Shown in pieces: positions 38,288-41,676 of a stretch of 41,676 bases of DNA. Below the pieces are notes generated by a model. That model did not search any database, was not told the origin of the DNA, and was given only the letters and a program-made list of their open reading frames with translations. The stretch's first letter is position 1, and the number at the start of each line of letters is the position of its first letter. The DNA lies in assembly GCA_018400435.1 (NCBI GenBank), contig JAGYMW010000009.1, positions 1-41,676 on the forward strand. Direction: 5' to 3'. A program made the translations under genes and the position numbers. This DNA is from Bacillota bacterium. Lineage in GTDB: Bacteria; Bacillota; Dethiobacteria; DTU022.

Positions 38288-39691
38288 ATGCACATATTGG
38301 TTCTGGGAATCAACCATAAAACCGCAACCTTGGAAATCAGAGAAAAAATTGCTTTCGCCGAGAATCACATCAGGCAAGCCTACGATACTTTAAAAAAGGT
38401 TCATTCCGTAACCCAATGCATAATTTTGTCGACCTGCAACCGAACTGAAATTTACGCTGTAGTTGAAGATCTCGTTGAGGGTAAGAATATTTTGCTTTCA
38501 ATGCTTCAAGAAGTTAAAGGAATCAATCCAACGGAAATCGAGACAAACCTGTATTATTATTTCAACCGTGAAGCAGTATCTCACCTTTTTCAAGTCACAG
38601 CCGGCCTTGATTCGATGATTCTCGGTGAAACCCAAATCCTTGGCCAGGTAAAAAATGCTTACGAAAAAGCCATAGAAAACGGTATGGTGAACAAGATCCT
38701 GCATGGCTTATTTCAACGCACAGTCAGCTGTGCAAAAAAAGTGCAAACGGAAACAGAGATTAACTGCAATTCTCTTTCTATAAGTTACACAGCCCTTGAT
38801 ATGATCAGGAAAAAGCTGGACCATTTTGAAGAAATGCGGGTCCTTGTGATCGGCGCCGGCAAAATGTCACGCCTTACTTTACAACAACTGCACTCGTGGG
38901 GAGTAAAAAATATTAAGGTAACCAGCCGCACCTACCAGCGAGCAAAAAAATTAGCTGAGCTCTTTGATGCAATCACTATAGACTTTAAAAATTTGAAAGA
39001 TCTGCTTACAGGTGTGGATTTAATAGTAAGCTCTACCGGGGCACCCCACCTCCTGATCCATAAAGAAGAAATGGCCACAGTGATGAAAGAGCGCAATCAA
39101 AGACCAATATTTATCGTTGATATCGCTGTTCCCAGGGACATTGATCCGGAAGTTGCAGTTTTAGATAATGTCTTTCTCTATGATATGGACACCCTCCAAG
39201 AGGTTATCAATACAAATCAGAAAGAAAGAAAAAAAGAAGCGGCAATGGCCAGAAATATGATTATTGCCGAAACAGAACAATTTCAGGCCTGGTTTAAAAC
39301 GCTTGAAGTCGCCCCCGTGATTAAAGCTCTTCGTCATAAAACCGACTTAATCAGGCAAGAAAAAACAGACAGCTACATAAAAAACAAACTGGGTCAATTA
39401 AATAAGAAAGAAAAAGAAGCAGTCGATAATTTAACTAAATCCATTGTCAACGCCATTTTAAAAGAACCGATTTTAAAGATGAAAAATACCTCATCACAAG
39501 AAGAAGCGAAAATTTTCATTGATTCTCTGCGCTTTCTGTTTGATTTACACAAGGATATATTTAATGAAGAAGGTTCTCTCGAAATCATTGAGAATAAAAA
39601 ACAGGGACCTGTTATAGAGAAAGGAGAATACTGGAGTGAAAACCGGCCTGATTATCTTGGGACACGGAAGTCGAATACAGGAAGCAGCTGA
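38288..39691 (+). CDS. hemA: Glutamyl-tRNA reductase
   Basis: LGINHKTATLEIREKIAF; STCNRTEIYAV; GLDSMILGETQILGQVKNAYEKA; VIGAGKMSRLTLQQL. Confidence 0.95.
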   Translation: MHILVLGINHKTATLEIREKIAFAENHIRQAYDTLKKVHSVTQCIILSTCNRTEIYAVVEDLVEGKNILLSMLQEVKGINPTEIETNLYYYFNREAVSHLFQVTAGLDSMILGETQILGQVKNAYEKAIENGMVNKILHGLFQRTVSCAKKVQTETEINCNSLSISYTALDMIRKKLDHFEEMRVLVIGAGKMSRLTLQQLHSWGVKNIKVTSRTYQRAKKLAELFDAITIDFKNLKDLLTGVDLIVSSTGAPHLLIHKEEMATVMKERNQRPIFIVDIAVPRDIDPEVAVLDNVFLYDMDTLQEVINTNQKERKKEAAMARNMIIAETEQFQAWFKTLEVAPVIKALRHKTDLIRQEKTDSYIKNKLGQLNKKEKEAVDNLTKSIVNAILKEPILKMKNTSSQEEAKIFIDSLRFLFDLHKDIFNEEGSLEIIENKKQGPVIEKGEYWSENRPDYLGTRKSNTGSS

Positions 39692-40010
39692 AACTCTGGC
39701 AGACATTACTGCTACGGTCAAAAAAATGGTTCCTTACGAAGAAGTCGAATATGCCTTTTTCCAGTTTTCAAAACCGGATCTTTCAGAAGCAACAAACAAA
39801 TTGATCCGTTCAGGTATAAATCGCATTTTTATTATACCGGCGCTATTTGCCAGTGGCAAACACCTGACAGTCGACATACCACAAATAATTGATAAATTAA
39901 AAGTAAAGAACCCCGGAGTTAAAATGTATATAGGAGAACCTCTCGGAGCCGATTTACGCATTGTCGAGATTCTGTTAGACCGAATTCGCGAACTCGAAAC
40001 TTCAATCTGA
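39636..40010 (+). CDS. Sirohydrochlorin chelatase, short CbiX/SirB-like (GTG start)
   Basis: AAGGAG before GTG 39636; LIILGHGSRIQEAAETL; IFIIPALFASGKHLTVDIP; 124 aa; overlaps the hemA 3' end by 56 nt. Confidence 0.87.
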   Translation: MKTGLIILGHGSRIQEAAETLADITATVKKMVPYEEVEYAFFQFSKPDLSEATNKLIRSGINRIFIIPALFASGKHLTVDIPQIIDKLKVKNPGVKMYIGEPLGADLRIVEILLDRIRELETSI

Positions 40011-40202
40011 GTGATTTAATCCTTTGATTACCTCTTTGGCAAATAACTGGCAGAACAACTGACTGCTATGCTATTATTCAAGTTTGCACATTATCGTGAT
40101 ACAGACATCCATCTACCATGTTTTAACCATGAAGCAGATGGATTTCCTTATTTTTTATACCATTCAGCACCGTTACGTTTATTAAAAACTCTCCAGAAAA
40201 AT

Positions 40203-40976
40203 TTAATGAGATACTTTCACTGCTTTTTTAATAACATATTCACTGAGCTCAGTTATTCCACAGGCCAAAGAAATCTTTTTAAATAATTCTTTTTTGTATT
40301 CCTTTTTCCACCATGAACCTGCAAGAATCGTTACAGGAGTATCCAGGAATGCCTCCGGATACATGGGGGTCGATGCACCGATCATGATTATCTCCCTGGC
40401 TTTTTCACACATTGATATAATCTCTTCTGCCGAACCGTTAATAATACTGGTCCCGCTCAGCATCACAATATCGGCATGAGGCAATATACGGGGCTGCTCT
40501 TTCATAAGCACAACTTCCCCTTTAAATCCGCCGCATTTCGATATGCCTTCATCAAAAATATACAACTTTTTCACTCTTGAACTGAACATCTGGACGAGGG
40601 GCGCAATAAAACCGATCATAGCCATTGTATCGGTTTTCTTCAAGTCAACGCCGAACGGGCGATCGGGGGTTTCGACATCTTCCATGTCCTGGGCTCTTGA
40701 TGCTGCAGCCAGGACTGCTGTCCCTATGCCCCGCTGAACATTGTCCCGGCCCGATTCAGCCCACCCGGCAATAGAAGAGGCTTCTTCCCCAATTACCTTT
40801 TGCCCGTACGGGAATATGGAACAGCCGGACTTCAGACCTTCCCTGAGGACATAAGATACCCCCAGGAAACCGTTGTCCAATTCAACTGCCATAAGGGATA
40901 TACCAATTACCAGGTCGCGCACCTTTCTACCTGTTAAAAAAGGCTGTGCCGTTTTTAGAATTGATTTAATGAGCAT
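40203..40976 (-). CDS. DUF364 / putative heavy-metal chelation domain protein
   Basis: IGISLMAVELDNGFLGVSYVLREG; IGFIAPLVQMFSSRVKKLYIFDE; SGTSIINGSAEEIISMCEKAREIIMIGASTPMYPEAFLD. Confidence 0.78.
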   Translation of the reverse strand: MLIKSILKTAQPFLTGRKVRDLVIGISLMAVELDNGFLGVSYVLREGLKSGCSIFPYGQKVIGEEASSIAGWAESGRDNVQRGIGTAVLAAASRAQDMEDVETPDRPFGVDLKKTDTMAMIGFIAPLVQMFSSRVKKLYIFDEGISKCGGFKGEVVLMKEQPRILPHADIVMLSGTSIINGSAEEIISMCEKAREIIMIGASTPMYPEAFLDTPVTILAGSWWKKEYKKELFKKISLACGITELSEYVIKKAVKVSH

Positions 40977-41188
40977 TGAATATTACCTCCTGAGCATGTC
41001 TTTGGAAACGCTAAAACTTGAAACCCTTATTTGCCTGATCTATTTTTGCTCTTATGTATTACAATCTCGATTTTGATTACCAGGTTCAAATCGATTTTCT
41101 AAGATGGAACGACCGGAGCCTGGCCATGAAATAGCCCGGGGAAAAATGAAAAATACTAAGTGCTTGCAATGGCACAATTGATCCTAAT

Positions 41189-41611
41189 TTACTGCTCATT
41201 TTCTTTGATAAGTTTCTCAATATATTGTTTATCTCTTTCACTGATGCTACACCTGGCAACTACTCCTACAGCGAATCTGTTACCTTTTATTTTTACCGAT
41301 TCGGAGAGAATTTCGTTAACCAGGGCGTTCAGGCTTTTCCCTTCTGCTTTAGCTTCTATTGCAATGCTTTTATGAAGCTCAGGATTAGTACGTACCACAA
41401 ATCTGCCGGAATACGGTTTAACCGGATCTTCGCCCCTTTCAGCGCAAAAATCGAGATAATCATCTATAGAATCCTGGAAAGCCTGCTTTAGTTCGTCCAC
41501 AGATGTTCCCTCAAATGTAACAACGTCGCTGATATTTATTACTTCACCATGAAAGATATTTGACTCTTCATCAAACTCTATCTTAGCATAATAACCCTTA
41601 TATTCCATCAT
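41189..41611 (-). CDS. hicB: HicB-family type II antitoxin
   Basis: YYAKIEFDEESNIFHGEVINISDVVTFEGTSVDELKQAFQDSIDDYLDFCAERGEDP plus a C-terminal RHH-like segment LHKSIAIEAKAEGKSLNALVNEIL. Confidence 0.88.
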   Translation of the reverse strand: MMEYKGYYAKIEFDEESNIFHGEVINISDVVTFEGTSVDELKQAFQDSIDDYLDFCAERGEDPVKPYSGRFVVRTNPELHKSIAIEAKAEGKSLNALVNEILSESVKIKGNRFAVGVVARCSISERDKQYIEKLIKENEQ

Positions 41612-41676
41612 TATTCACTCCCACCTCTAAAAGAAATCTACGTACAGAACGAACAGTGGTCTTATTAACAAACGGC
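41598..41676 (-). CDS. 3' end of upstream gene, possibly HicA-like toxin (truncated by window)
   Basis: Open frame ...PFVNKTTVRSVRRFLLEVGVNNDGI* overlaps the hicB start. HicA is inferred mainly from gene order. Confidence 0.4.
   Translation of the reverse strand, partial: PFVNKTTVRSVRRFLLEVGVNNDGI

Noticed and set aside
1-41676. Search for rRNA, tRNA, prophage, defence islands and transposase genes
   Set aside because: No convincing signal seen by eye; only the HicB-type gene at the right edge belongs to a toxin-antitoxin class. tRNAscan-SE and Infernal would be needed to exclude small RNA genes.

Overview
About 41.7 kb of what looks like an anaerobic Firmicutes/Clostridia-type chromosome. 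This is inferred from gene content only; no search was run. Left part (1-12.7 kb): a DUF192 lipoprotein, a DUF502 membrane protein, glycerol kinase, an MBL-fold hydrolase, an M20 amidohydrolase, an oligopeptide-type solute-binding protein, two acidic lipoproteins, LarE, an SSS symporter with a small partner, and a MORN-repeat membrane protein. Middle part (13-27 kb): three universal stress proteins, a molybdate/tungstate ABC transporter behind a probable Moco riboswitch and terminator, citrate synthase, a beta-CASP nuclease, and fatty acid synthesis genes (fabZ-fabK diverging from fabH-fabD-fabG-fabF). Right part (27-41.7 kb): an Rrf2 regulator with hybrid cluster protein, an apparently complete glutamyl-tRNA-to-heme cluster using the siroheme (Ahb) route, a DUF364 protein, and a HicB-type antitoxin at the edge. 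Items most worth a second look: the compact Ahb heme cluster, the Moco riboswitch, a decayed dockerin-like remnant under a near-consensus promoter, a 42-bp usp gene relic, glpK with no canonical start codon, a large operator-like palindrome over the -35 of a perfect promoter upstream of fabH, and nested palindromic or REP-like intergenic elements. I found no clear CRISPR, rRNA, tRNA, prophage or transposase gene, and no convincing new defence system.
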